Positions 17,184-25,659 of a DNA stretch of 64,000 bases are shown here, piece by piece. The stretch is from BJGV01 sp964194745 (lineage in GTDB: Bacteria; Pseudomonadota; Gammaproteobacteria; Burkholderiales; Nitrosomonadaceae), in assembly GCA_965248035.1 (NCBI GenBank), contig OZ252054.1, positions 186,001-250,000 on the forward strand, in the 5' to 3' direction. Each line of letters opens with the position of its first letter. The first letter of the stretch is position 1. The notes below the pieces were generated by a model. The model made no database searches. It had not been told where the DNA came from and was given only the letters and a program-made list of their open reading frames with translations. A program made the position numbers and the translations under genes.

Positions 17184-17633
17184 TTATGGTAAAGCCGTAT
17201 CCGGCGTTGCTTCTCTTGTTGCGATCTGTACGTTAAAAATAACCGTCCTGATTGCCACTTTTTTCTCTCCTTCTCCGTCAAGCGCAAGTGAGGAACTTTC
17301 CCTAGTAAATCCTTTAGCCAGCCCCCCTATCGTGTGATCGGTAGCTAACTTAACTAGTACTTCCTTTTCAATCTCATCTATCGTTCGCTCGATAGTTCCC
17401 GTTTTCTTAACTGCTATTGCTACACTTAGTGCAATGCTCCACATAATTAGAGGATTAGTACCTGCACTTAAATATTCCGTTTCATCCTCCTCTGTACCAA
17501 TTAACAAACCAGGTAATTCGGAATCCTGTAATGGACTCACACGAGTATCAAATACTTTGTCTGTTGTTGTGGTGAGCCCTCCAAGTAGAGTCACTACAGA
17601 GGTGCGTAGCTGCTGTCTAACGTGGTCTGCCAC
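17184..17633 (-). CDS. Tail terminator protein (gpU-like)
   Basis: A 149-residue protein with an N-terminal helix (ADHVRQQLRTSVVTLLGGL), central beta strands and a C-terminal VIFNVQIATRE strand, as in minor tail proteins that cap the tube (lambda gpU). Position between head-tail joining and tube genes supports it. Its start shares one base with the upstream stop. Confidence 0.7.
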   Translation of the reverse strand: MADHVRQQLRTSVVTLLGGLTTTTDKVFDTRVSPLQDSELPGLLIGTEEDETEYLSAGTNPLIMWSIALSVAIAVKKTGTIERTIDEIEKEVLVKLATDHTIGGLAKGFTRESSSLALDGEGEKKVAIRTVIFNVQIATREATPDTALP

Positions 17634-17911
17634 TATTGCGCCTCAAGTAAAAGAATGGTTGTTCCTCCGTTTTCATCAGGTTGAACTTCGACTATCTTGT
17701 ATTCAATATTACGAATACTGATTGTTTGCTGATGTGCCACTCCAACTACCTCACTTGATTGAACTGTTACTGCTGGTTTTGAATCCTCGACAATCCCACC
17801 AGTTAAAGTAAATGCGTTATCAAATATTACTGATATTGATTCTGTGCCTTTCCAAATAGCCTCTTCGCCAAAGTCGGCAAAGAAGCTGTTTAGTGGCTCA
17901 GTAAAAGCCAT
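17633..17911 (-). CDS. Head-tail joining protein (gpFII-like)
   Basis: A 92-residue protein opening with LNSFFADFGEEAIW, the typical start of gpFII-type connectors, followed by a beta barrel (QQTISIRNIEYKIVEVQPDE). It would occupy the neck between the portal-bound completion protein and the tail terminator. Its place next to the terminator gene agrees. Confidence 0.75.
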   Translation of the reverse strand: MAFTEPLNSFFADFGEEAIWKGTESISVIFDNAFTLTGGIVEDSKPAVTVQSSEVVGVAHQQTISIRNIEYKIVEVQPDENGGTTILLLEAQ

Positions 17912-17919
17912 GCTCCTGA

Positions 17920-18402
17920 TTAGTCAGAAATGGCTGACTGTGCAAGAGCAGGGTTGTGACGCGATCCGCTTAGAATGTATTCAACATCCCCAAGAGCACC
18001 TGCCATAAACAAGCAATCAATGCGAACTGAATTGAATCCGCCATCAACATCCAGATCGCTTTCATCAATCTCCATCACGTATTTGAGGTTTTTATTTGCG
18101 CCAACAGAAGATGTGAATGTGTTGGAAGCAACAACAGTTTCAACCAGGGCATCACTCGCATCTGTGTCGATGTTTTTCCATACCTTGTCAAACGCTAGTT
18201 CTTTCTCCCCACCTCCAGCAACATCCTGTGCTTGCTTCAACGTCACTGCAGTTCCTGTTGGAGATCCGCCGTTGTCGATAGTAAGAACAATACTGAGATG
18301 GCTGTAGTCTTTCATGCTTACATAGTCGCCATCACCAACCGTTGTAGCCAGTATTCCTGGTGGAATCCCTGTAACAATTTTTAATTTGTCTACTAATCTC
18401 AT
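17920..18402 (-). CDS. Putative head decoration or capsid-associated protein
   Basis: A 160-residue, probably beta-rich protein between the capsid and head-tail joining genes. In lambda-type phages this position can hold a decoration or stabilisation protein, but I do not recognise the family. It contains repeated TVxDGDYVSMKDYSHLSIV- and DESDLDVDGGFNSVRIDC-type segments and no cleavage or signal motif. It is preceded by AAAAGGAAC and, further up, a strong hairpin. Confidence 0.55.
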   Translation of the reverse strand: MRLVDKLKIVTGIPPGILATTVGDGDYVSMKDYSHLSIVLTIDNGGSPTGTAVTLKQAQDVAGGGEKELAFDKVWKNIDTDASDALVETVVASNTFTSSVGANKNLKYVMEIDESDLDVDGGFNSVRIDCLFMAGALGDVEYILSGSRHNPALAQSAISD

Positions 18403-18423
18403 GGTTTAAGTTCCTTTTAAGGC

Positions 18424-18443
18424 GGGAGGAGTCTCCTCCTCCC
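18424..18443. terminator. GC-rich hairpin after the capsid gene
   Basis: GGGAGGAG-TCTC-CTCCTCCC forms a perfect 8-bp stem with a 4-nt loop, 44 bp downstream of the capsid stop on the minus strand. No long T run follows. It may be a partial terminator, attenuating transcription after the highly expressed capsid gene, or an mRNA-stabilising stem. Confidence 0.6.
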
Positions 18444-18486
18444 GAATTTCAGTTAATGAATATCAACCTTAGTTTTCAGCTCCTGA

Positions 18487-20385
18487 TTAAGCTCTGGTGG
18501 CCAGTGTCACAAAGTGACTTCTGGTCGCTCCGTTTGGCGGGGTAATCGGTGCTGACAGTACAGGATGACCATCCATCCGGAACACTAAACGGAAAGCCAT
18601 TGCATCCTGATCAAACCAAAGGTGCATGGATTGCGCGAACTCTGCGCCGCCTGCTTTCAGGATTGCTCTGTAACCATTCAAGTTGGAACAAATCAGATCA
18701 TTCTTGGTACCAAGCGCCTGACATGTATCAGTTGGAAATATCGGGCGACCTAACAACAACCCGTTTGGAGCACTCTTAAATCCTCCGTTGTTTGGAGTCC
18801 AAATTGGATTGTTGTTGATGCTCAGTGTGATAATCTGAGGAAACACATCAGGATTCATCAACCATTTAAGATTTGCACCAATGCCTTTCTGTACCCGCGC
18901 ATACATTTTGGCAATGTTAGCTGCCAAAACAGTAGCTGCAGCCTGGCCGGCTTCTTTGGCAACAGTTATTAATGCTCCTGATTTGGTAATTCCTTTTGGC
19001 TGTCCGGCACCAGTACCATTGACAATCGCATCCTGTACTTTCCAGTCAACAGCCTCACCCATTTTTTTCATCAGGTGCCCTGCCATTGCGCTGGAATCTG
19101 CCAGGAGTTCATCTGTGGCAGGAACCAACACTGTCAGCTTTTTAAGCTTCAACGTATCTTCACTTAATGCGACTTTGGATTGGTCTAATATCTTACCTTC
19201 ACCTGTCCATTTAGCCTGCACTCCATCAGATCCCCATGGAGTAGTTTCATCCTTAGTAAAGCTCATGCTGTTTCCCTGCACTTGCGTACTGTCAATACTA
19301 CTTAACAGAGATTCTTCACCTAACCCCAGATCAGAAATGCCCTGAGAAAATTCAGGAGGAACAGAGTATCCGCCATCAGGGCCAGCATCCTCATTTGAAA
19401 ATATATTTGCGGCTTTAGTTAACAGCGGATCAATTTCTTTGCCATTTGACGCATCAATAACGGCAAGGGCAAAGTGCCCAAGATCCTTAAATCCGCGCTT
19501 TTTATCTTTCAGATAATTTTCTTCAACCGTTATGCCTTCACCTACTTTGACCGTACCCGGCTTTGATTTTTTGGCAGCTAATACTTTTACCTGGAACTGT
19601 TCAACCGTGTCACCACTTTTGATTGATTCCATTGCGAGTTTCATCTGACCATGATCTTCACCAATGTTAGTGATCTCGGTCATGCGTCTAGACTCTGCTT
19701 TACGGGCAGCTTCTACCGTTTCGTTGGCCTTTTCTTCAGCTTCCGCCCTGGCTTTCGCTTCAGTTTCTTCTTTTTGTTTTGCGTCCAATTCTTCCTTGGT
19801 CATGGCTTGATTCTCCTCAATTGATCGTTCTAATTTAATAATTGGTTTGTCATGGATAATGGGATCTTCCTCACCATGTGCGCGACCTATACCAACAGTT
19901 GGATCTGCTGGTACCGCGACCAGGCTAATTTCAAGAGGTTCCCAAAGAGTTATGCGATAGGTAGCTATATCTTCATCTGTTTCTTCCAAAACGGACTTGT
20001 GAACCAGGTACCCGACTGATGCATTCCTTCGTATGCCATCCTGAACATCCTGGAATATTTCTTCAGCACGTTCGCTTTTCCCAAAGCGTACAACTGCACG
20101 GCCTACCAAGCCGTCCAGGCGTACTGATTTAACTACACCAACATGATCGCGTGAGTCATGATTTACGAGTAATGCGCCCCCATCTTTTAATCTTTTAAGT
20201 TGAACTGATTTTGATTTGTGGTCGAGAATTTCTTTACCCCACCACCTGGTGTAAGGTTCTTCACTCGAAAAGGAAAGATCAACAGTCCTTTCATCTGTAT
20301 TGACTGAAGCACGATCAAACAAAAATGTTCTGGTAAGTTTTAAACCAGGCTTAATGTAAGAACTGTCCTTTTCTTTTGTGACCAT
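18487..20385 (-). CDS. Prohead protease-major capsid protein fusion (HK97 type)
   Basis: The 632 residues combine three phage functions. Residues about 15-180 match the HK97-type prohead protease (S78), with His76 and Ser123 (NASVGYLVHKS) at catalytic-like positions. Residues about 195-270 are a charged coiled coil like a scaffolding delta domain. Residues about 300-632 are an HK97-fold capsid protein. Separate genes are more usual. An internal ATG at 19803 (residue 195) stands 9 nt after GAGGAG, so free scaffold-capsid could also be made. The RBS of the long form is AAAGGAGCG. Confidence 0.88.
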   Translation of the reverse strand: MVTKEKDSSYIKPGLKLTRTFLFDRASVNTDERTVDLSFSSEEPYTRWWGKEILDHKSKSVQLKRLKDGGALLVNHDSRDHVGVVKSVRLDGLVGRAVVRFGKSERAEEIFQDVQDGIRRNASVGYLVHKSVLEETDEDIATYRITLWEPLEISLVAVPADPTVGIGRAHGEEDPIIHDKPIIKLERSIEENQAMTKEELDAKQKEETEAKARAEAEEKANETVEAARKAESRRMTEITNIGEDHGQMKLAMESIKSGDTVEQFQVKVLAAKKSKPGTVKVGEGITVEENYLKDKKRGFKDLGHFALAVIDASNGKEIDPLLTKAANIFSNEDAGPDGGYSVPPEFSQGISDLGLGEESLLSSIDSTQVQGNSMSFTKDETTPWGSDGVQAKWTGEGKILDQSKVALSEDTLKLKKLTVLVPATDELLADSSAMAGHLMKKMGEAVDWKVQDAIVNGTGAGQPKGITKSGALITVAKEAGQAAATVLAANIAKMYARVQKGIGANLKWLMNPDVFPQIITLSINNNPIWTPNNGGFKSAPNGLLLGRPIFPTDTCQALGTKNDLICSNLNGYRAILKAGGAEFAQSMHLWFDQDAMAFRLVFRMDGHPVLSAPITPPNGATRSHFVTLATRA

Positions 20386-20420
20386 CCTCGCTCCTTTGCG
20401 AAGAACTTTATTTTTGATTT

Positions 20421-20452
20421 AAGACATTGTCAACGCGAAAAATGTCTATAAA
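20421..20452 (-). promoter_or_regulatory. Repeat element and promoter-like sequence upstream of the capsid gene (copy 1)
   Basis: On the minus strand TATAGACATTTTTCGCG leads into TTGACA-N17-TAAAGT, ahead of the protease-capsid gene. About 30 bp of this is almost identical to 22574-22605, which overlaps the end of the Mor-like gene. GACATT and AATGTC flank the centre as inverted half-sites. It looks like a late promoter or regulator-binding site. Confidence 0.5.
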
Positions 20453-20503
20453 TAAATATTTTCTAACGCTGCCTGATATTGAAAAATAATGTCTTCTCAG
20501 CGG

Positions 20504-21988
20504 TTAAACTATTTTTGTATCATCTTTCTTGGGCTCGTCATCATCATCTGGTAGATTCAGCGTTGGTGGAGTCTTCCCAAGAACGACTCCCTTCTCTTTT
20601 GCTCGTTTTTGGAATCTTGCAATATCATCTAGCACCTCATCCGCATCTAAGCCCTGCTGGGCTGCAATGGTGTAGGGACTGGCTATGCCATGTTCAATTG
20701 CGGTTACACTTGCATTGATGTCCTTCAATGGATCGACCCACTGCCAACGCCGACCCATAAATTCATGATCCTCAAACTTCTTTAATTTTGCTGCAGGTAG
20801 GGGAATGCCATTTTGATTAGTGATTGCGCCAGATAACAGTGCTGATGAGATCCAATGCTTGAATATTGGATTAAGTAACTGTCTAATGAACCAACCTTGG
20901 ACCAACATCCAAGCATCACGTTCATCTAACGTACCTGCTCGAATACTGGAAAAGTTTACCCCCTCAAGATCATTGGCCAGAGAATGATAGGACACATCAA
21001 TGCCACTACCAATATCTCGCTTAGTTGCCTTAACGAATGGCTCATACATTGCGTGGGGGTAATCAGGATTGAATGAAACAAACTCGTAACCCTCCGGTAA
21101 CATGCCAATCTCACCAGCCGACACTTTTGTATATGGAGTGCCTTGTTCATCCTCCCCTTCTTTGAGAGGTTCTGGACTCCCATCTGGTGATTGTATCCAC
21201 CCCATCTTGGACGCACCTACTCTAGCCGCAATAATTGCGGACTCTTCAAACCCTTTAAGATGATGTATGCGAATCATGCTTGCGTGCATCCAGGGAATAC
21301 CCCGCATTTGTTCCGCGCTATCAGACATATAAAGATGGATGATTTCGCTTGCGGGTACTCTTTCAGTTTCCCTTGTCAGTGGATCTCGACCAATCATTCT
21401 GGTGATTATGTGGTACCACTGAACTTTACCGTTTCCATCAATCTCCTTACCCATAATAATCGCATTCTGAGTAGATGAAGATTCACGATTGATGGTTGTT
21501 GCTAGACGCTCAATATCATAAATTTGTACTGAGAAATTATATTTATTCGTGGCATCATGGCGAAGTCGAAGTAAATTTTCTCCATCCCTGGCTACATTTT
21601 TAATTATCAGCTGCTCAATATCTGGCCAACAAAGTATCCCGGATATATCGCAATTCTCAGCCCTGCCCCAGTCTTTCCATGATTTTTCTATAGCCTTGTT
21701 AGCAGCATCATCTTGGGTAGTATCATTTTCCATTACCTTGCTTTGCATCCTGAACCCAGTTGATCCACATACATTCTTAACCACTAAAGAAATAAACCTG
21801 CGACCTAACGGTTCATTCTTAGTCAGATCTCTTGACCGTCTACGCAAAACATCCAGATCACCTCTTAGCTCTGTATTGATGCTACGCTCAGAGAATGCAA
21901 ATGATCTGGTTAAACGATTAAATACAGCCCCTTCAAAACGGCGCTTCCGCGGTTTAATTTTTTTAGTCCAAGGTAAGCGCCAAGCCAT
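20504..21988 (-). CDS. Portal protein (lambda family)
   Basis: A 494-residue portal protein forming the dodecameric DNA entry ring at one capsid vertex. The N-terminus (RRRFEGA with basic residues), ELRGDLDVLRRRSRDLTKNEPL and the C-terminal DVLDDIARFQKRAKEKG stretch are typical of the lambda gpB-like portal family. It overlaps the upstream gene by one base. The acidic and lysine-rich tail (PDDDDEPKKDD) is usual. Confidence 0.9.
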   Translation of the reverse strand: MAWRLPWTKKIKPRKRRFEGAVFNRLTRSFAFSERSINTELRGDLDVLRRRSRDLTKNEPLGRRFISLVVKNVCGSTGFRMQSKVMENDTTQDDAANKAIEKSWKDWGRAENCDISGILCWPDIEQLIIKNVARDGENLLRLRHDATNKYNFSVQIYDIERLATTINRESSSTQNAIIMGKEIDGNGKVQWYHIITRMIGRDPLTRETERVPASEIIHLYMSDSAEQMRGIPWMHASMIRIHHLKGFEESAIIAARVGASKMGWIQSPDGSPEPLKEGEDEQGTPYTKVSAGEIGMLPEGYEFVSFNPDYPHAMYEPFVKATKRDIGSGIDVSYHSLANDLEGVNFSSIRAGTLDERDAWMLVQGWFIRQLLNPIFKHWISSALLSGAITNQNGIPLPAAKLKKFEDHEFMGRRWQWVDPLKDINASVTAIEHGIASPYTIAAQQGLDADEVLDDIARFQKRAKEKGVVLGKTPPTLNLPDDDDEPKKDDTKIV

Positions 21989-22551
21989 TAGAAGCGAACC
22001 TTTAATTTGTTTTGTGGGGATTTACCATTCAGGATTCGATCTGCTGCCTCTTCTGCCCTGACTTCAGTAATTAGTTTTGCGCGAAATTTAAAGAAATCGT
22101 CCACGCTCTTAAACGTCATGGACCGCCCAGCAATTGAGTAGGACTGTGACCAGGCATTCTTGCCATGCGCTGCCATTGCAACATTTACATCATCTAGCGC
22201 TTTCTTTGCATCACTTCGTAAGTCATATCCATCTGAAGAAACTGCAGCTAGATCAGGTTGTATCGTTATCTTCCCGTTTGCTACGGAATGCCGAACAGCA
22301 CCAAGAGTTACTGCGCTTGACCAACTATAGATACCAGACTTATATGCTGCGGTAGTTGTGGCTGACAGTGAAATAGAATAAAGCTGTGCGCTGATTACAG
22401 CGAGGAAGTCGATCTTATTAACTGAATTAATGAAACGATAGGAAAGCTCCCACCCCTCAGAAGTAGGAAAATCGTCCAGTGTTTTAGTCCAGTTGACGGT
22501 ATCGCCTGCACGAAATATCAGCGGCTCATAGGTAGGAATTGCCAAAGTCAT
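21988..22551 (-). CDS. Head completion-like protein with gpW-like C-terminus
   Basis: A 187-residue protein preceding the portal gene. The N-terminal 110 residues are beta-rich (PLIFRAGDTVNWTKTLDDFP) and not recognised. The C-terminal segment with YSIAGRSMTFKSVDDFFKFR resembles gpW-like head completion proteins, which carry an R-S/T-hydrophobic strand followed by a long helix. In lambda the W gene has the same position before the portal. Call by position and pattern only. Confidence 0.55.
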   Translation of the reverse strand: MTLAIPTYEPLIFRAGDTVNWTKTLDDFPTSEGWELSYRFINSVNKIDFLAVISAQLYSISLSATTTAAYKSGIYSWSSAVTLGAVRHSVANGKITIQPDLAAVSSDGYDLRSDAKKALDDVNVAMAAHGKNAWSQSYSIAGRSMTFKSVDDFFKFRAKLITEVRAEEAADRILNGKSPQNKLKVRF

Positions 22552-22573
22552 GACGCAAAAATCTCACGCAGGC

Positions 22574-22605
22574 TGGACATTGTCAACGCGAAAGATGTCT
22601 ATATT
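22574..22605 (-). promoter_or_regulatory. Repeat element at the end of the Mor-like gene (copy 2)
   Basis: The same element as at 20421-20452. It codes the last residues of the Mor-like protein (YRHLSR and stop) and contains TTGACAATGTC immediately upstream of the gene at 22551. In copy 1 the equivalent reading would be YRHFSR and stop, which hints that copy 1 is a duplicated gene end or that both are binding sites for the adjacent regulator. Confidence 0.5.
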
Positions 22606-22885
22606 TAAGTATCCTGTATATCTGCCTTTGAGTTAAATCATACCTTTGCATGAGCATTTCTTTTGTTACAAAACCACCATTAAATAAACGCCTCATTTCA
22701 TTGTTGCGTTTGTCAATTAAAGTCTTGTTAAACTTAACGTAATAGGGTCTACCGCTCCAGGCCTGTCGAACCTCGAACTCGATCTTGGTTGATAAATCGT
22801 TTGTGAAGATATTACCCACTGTGATCTGTACCCTTTTTAATATATCTTTTATAAGATCGTTTTCCATCATGTCACCATCTGTCAA
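22583..22885 (-). CDS. Mor/C-type transcription activator-like protein
   Basis: A 100-residue protein whose C-terminal half (RRLFNGGFVTKEMLMQRYDL then TQRQIYRILK) is a helix-turn-helix like that of the Mor family, which activates middle and late promoters of Mu-type phages as a dimer. The N-terminal part is a helical dimerisation-like region. It overlaps the terminase stop by 14 bp in another frame. Lying inside the morphogenesis operon, between terminase and portal, it could act on the repeated promoter-like elements just downstream. Confidence 0.68.
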   Translation of the reverse strand: MTDGDMMENDLIKDILKRVQITVGNIFTNDLSTKIEFEVRQAWSGRPYYVKFNKTLIDKRNNEMRRLFNGGFVTKEMLMQRYDLTQRQIYRILKYRHLSR

Positions 22886-24800
22886 CAGACCATCGTTTTA
22901 TGATTCTCCTGCGCTTACGTGCAGGCTGTGGTTCTTCAGGTTGAGCATCAGGCGACTTACTTTCAGGACCGGTTTTTTCCTCTTCCCCGGACTCTGGAAT
23001 GATCTTTTTACGTAGCGCATTCCAGTGAGTTTCCCTGTATTTATGTAGCCCCAGATAGTGCGCTGCGGCCAGGTTATATACCATTAGATCCAGCGCCTCA
23101 TTACGATCCTGCTGTTTCTTGGTCCAGTAACTGACATTGATGCCGTTCTTCTTTCTTGTAGTTAGGTACTCGGAAGTGAGTTGTTTGTAATACTCTTCCG
23201 GCAACTCATTCGAGAAGTGCGCCGCTCCGGGACCAGAGACATATTTCCATCGTCTTGTCAGGTAATATTTTGCGGTGTCTGTGCCTATATACCAAACCTG
23301 AACGCCACGCTTAACGATGCGTCCACGGCGATCATAGTCAACCAGCGCAGGTTTTGCTGCCAGTATCTGGCGACCAGGGCGCGATGCACCCTTGATTGCG
23401 AATATATATCTCCTTCTTCTGGTCGCCGTAAAGTTATACACCTCTTGTGTTGCCGTACCACCTGAGTCAATAAATACACAAGAGATTGCGAGTTCTTCAC
23501 CTTTAATATGTTTGTACTTGAGGTTTAGTAATTCTTCCAAAGCATCCCAACCTGCCTGTTCTGCAGGCGGTATTTGTATGACTTGATAATCAGCAATCCA
23601 GAACTCTAAGCCAGGTCCCCAGGCGACTACTTTAATTTCAAATCTATCATTCTGAACATCCACCGCAGCAGTAAGCTTGAACCCTCCCATGGGAATCGTT
23701 CCGAGCCTGTATTCTTCTGCTCGATTCATCAGCTCGTCATACTTCGTTTGTTCTTTCTGTCTTGCCCAACACCTTGATAATCTGGTGTTATAAAACGTAA
23801 TCATTGCCTCTTCGCTTCCTGCATCCAGCTCACGTTTTGCTTCCTGATACTCTGCCATCATTCCGGACCAGGGGAACCAGCCATAGGGTAGAAACATTCC
23901 TGATATTAAATAGGATTCAGTTTCGCCGTCTCCTTCTACACCATCAGACCAAAGTCCTTTAGCAAACATCCTGGTTTTGTCGGACTCATACATGTAGGCC
24001 CCACACTCGGAACATGGATACATGGCCACCTGGCCATCCTCAGACATTTTTAATTTCTCAAAAACCAGAGGCTGAGCAAACCCACAGTGGACGCACTCTG
24101 CAAGCGGTTCTCTCTGTGTACCCGTTGCATGCAGGGCTTGTATTTTTGATTCTCCGTCTATGGTTGGAGAAGAGTAATAATAAGATTTTCGATTGCTTTC
24201 AAATGTAGTTTGTCTCGCTTCAGCCAGCTTGATAGGATCACCTTCCCCCCCTACATTCGCTTCCGCCCGATCCACTTCATCAAAGGCAACACGGCGTGCC
24301 GGTACTTCTGATAGGTTTGCTGCTGCACCTGCGGTAGCAATTATTAATTGTCCACCAACATACTCTTTAGTGTCCTGGTTATTTAGTGCATATCGACTTC
24401 CAGGTGAGGCAACAAGTGAGGTAATTGCTGAAACTGCTGCTATTGATTTATCAATACGGGTAACTATGCGCTTGTGTAGTTTACCCGTTGGCATCAGCCA
24501 TAGAAAATTACCAGGGGATTGGTGGATGGTAGAGCACAACCAATTCAAACCAACTTGTGTTTTAAATATCTGTGATGCTGCCATGAGTACTACCGACTTA
24601 CATGGATCTGAATCGGACAGCGAAATCATTACCGCCCTTGCATGTGGTGTCCTGCTGGTTTTATATGGTCCGTATTCATGTGAACCAGACGACCTGGGAA
24701 TTACCATAAAGTCATCTGACCATTGGTCAACAGTAACTTCTATGTCCGGTTTGATACCACCGGCGAAACTGATCAGAGCAATTGATTCGCCGTCTGTCAT
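22872..24800 (-). CDS. Terminase large subunit (lambda gpA family)
   Basis: A 642-residue packaging ATPase-nuclease. The N-terminal ATPase domain has a VLMAASQIFKTQ Walker A-like segment and an RRVAFDEVDRAE Walker B. The CxxC pairs near residues 236-263 (ECVHCG and PCSECG) form the zinc ribbon typical of gpA-like terminases. The C-terminal nuclease domain begins near residue 380 with AAVDVQNDRFE and has FIDSGG. It cuts the concatemer and pumps DNA through the portal. The C-terminal tail is basic and proline-rich. Confidence 0.92.
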   Translation of the reverse strand: MTDGESIALISFAGGIKPDIEVTVDQWSDDFMVIPRSSGSHEYGPYKTSRTPHARAVMISLSDSDPCKSVVLMAASQIFKTQVGLNWLCSTIHQSPGNFLWLMPTGKLHKRIVTRIDKSIAAVSAITSLVASPGSRYALNNQDTKEYVGGQLIIATAGAAANLSEVPARRVAFDEVDRAEANVGGEGDPIKLAEARQTTFESNRKSYYYSSPTIDGESKIQALHATGTQREPLAECVHCGFAQPLVFEKLKMSEDGQVAMYPCSECGAYMYESDKTRMFAKGLWSDGVEGDGETESYLISGMFLPYGWFPWSGMMAEYQEAKRELDAGSEEAMITFYNTRLSRCWARQKEQTKYDELMNRAEEYRLGTIPMGGFKLTAAVDVQNDRFEIKVVAWGPGLEFWIADYQVIQIPPAEQAGWDALEELLNLKYKHIKGEELAISCVFIDSGGTATQEVYNFTATRRRRYIFAIKGASRPGRQILAAKPALVDYDRRGRIVKRGVQVWYIGTDTAKYYLTRRWKYVSGPGAAHFSNELPEEYYKQLTSEYLTTRKKNGINVSYWTKKQQDRNEALDLMVYNLAAAHYLGLHKYRETHWNALRKKIIPESGEEEKTGPESKSPDAQPEEPQPARKRRRIIKRWSVDRW

Positions 24801-24991
24801 CGATTGTGATATACACCTATCATGCGATTAATATTAGTCTTTTCTTCTTTTGAATATGTAATCCACTCACCACAACTTGTGCACTGGCAAAGGTTCGTGT
24901 CAGTACCACTACGTTTCATCATTGGGCAAGAACCGGGAACATGGCCCAGCTTACATTTATAAACTGACGCTAAATTATTTTGAGTGTTCAC
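24797..24991 (-). CDS. Small zinc-ribbon-like protein
   Basis: A 64-residue protein with Cys residues arranged as CKLGH ... CPMM ... CQCTSCG, fitting a small zinc ribbon. It overlaps the terminase large gene by 4 bp (ATGA) and ends the small-subunit block upstream. Comparable small zinc proteins occur beside phage terminase genes, but the role is not established from the sequence. Confidence 0.6.
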   Translation of the reverse strand: MNTQNNLASVYKCKLGHVPGSCPMMKRSGTDTNLCQCTSCGEWITYSKEEKTNINRMIGVYHNR

Positions 24992-25403
24992 CCTGTGCCT
25001 TCATTTCCAGTGATGTAGATTCAAGTACTGTGCGCATCTCGGAAGCAAGTAACTTTTCCAGTTTGGCCACATTCTTTTGCTCAAATAATTCAGGGGCTAT
25101 CCGTTTAGATAAATTAATAAGTTGATCTCGTAGCATTCGTGCTGATGTGTATACGCCACGCTCAACATCTTCTTTTTTTACCAGAGTTCCTATAAATAAA
25201 GATGTTTCTGCCTCGGCTTGTTGGGCAAGCGCTTTTTCTTTAACTGCGCGAGCTCTTGTAAACAGTACATCTGCGTTAATTGAACTGAGATCAATCTCTA
25301 ACTGGTTGCCCTGTTTTTCACCCCCTTCTTTATCCCTGCTTTTTATTGTTTTCAGTTCCGCTTTTGGTTCCGCTTTTGGTTCTTCTTCCTCCATTGTTTC
25401 CAC
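24975..25403 (-). CDS. Terminase small subunit, C-terminal part (Nu1-like)
   Basis: A 142-residue ORF with GTG start. After an acidic/basic low-complexity start, the segment DVLFTRARAVKEKALAQQAE, followed by SARMLRDQLINLSKRIAPEL, matches the helical dimerisation region of Nu1-like small terminase subunits, which recognise the packaging site and recruit the large subunit. The DNA-binding HTH normally at the N-terminus is encoded in an overlapping ORF (25330-25557) in another frame, so one protein appears split. Confidence 0.7.
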   Translation of the reverse strand: METMEEEEPKAEPKAELKTIKSRDKEGGEKQGNQLEIDLSSINADVLFTRARAVKEKALAQQAEAETSLFIGTLVKKEDVERGVYTSARMLRDQLINLSKRIAPELFEQKNVAKLEKLLASEMRTVLESTSLEMKAQGEHSK

Positions 25404-25557
25404 ACATTCTTAAGGGTTTGGTTTGCCTAACCTCTATGTTCGCAAAACGCCATTCTTCGGCAGCTTTCAGGCTTTTGGTTGGCATTCCGAGCGCTGCTAA
25501 TTTTCTTAACTGACGTGTCGATATATTCAGTTGTTGTGCCAGCTCTTTTTTTGTCAT
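25330..25557 (-). CDS. Terminase small subunit, N-terminal HTH part
   Basis: A 75-residue ORF beginning MTKKELAQQLNISTRQLRKL, a winged HTH start as in Nu1-like small terminase proteins, with MPTKSLKAAEEWR after it. Its frame ends at 25330 in a region where a short Lys/Ser/Thr-coding DNA repeat runs in both frames. It overlaps the next ORF by 74 bp. Either a frameshift broke the gene or the two halves work as separate subunits. Confidence 0.65.
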   Translation of the reverse strand: MTKKELAQQLNISTRQLRKLAALGMPTKSLKAAEEWRFANIEVRQTKPLRMCGNNGGRRTKSGTKSGTENNKKQG

Positions 25558-25659
25558 AAGCGGAACCCATGCCAGTGTTGAATTACTAGAGCGTTTTCGA
25601 CTCGTTTCGTTCCCACACGGGGTTGGTCTGGGAAGTACCTTTGTTATAAGTTCGATACA
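25558..25659. other. Intergenic region upstream of the small terminase gene; candidate cos region
   Basis: About 100 bp without an ORF, between a gpA/Nu1-type terminase and the decayed gene at 25660. In lambda-type phages the cos site lies directly before the small terminase gene. The block CCCACACGGGGTTGGTCTGGGA is GC-richer than its surroundings, but I cannot define a nick site or cohesive end. Confidence 0.25.

Noticed and set aside
25558..25659. A defined cos site
   Set aside because: Position is right for one, but no cohesive-end motif or terminase-binding repeats could be identified by eye.
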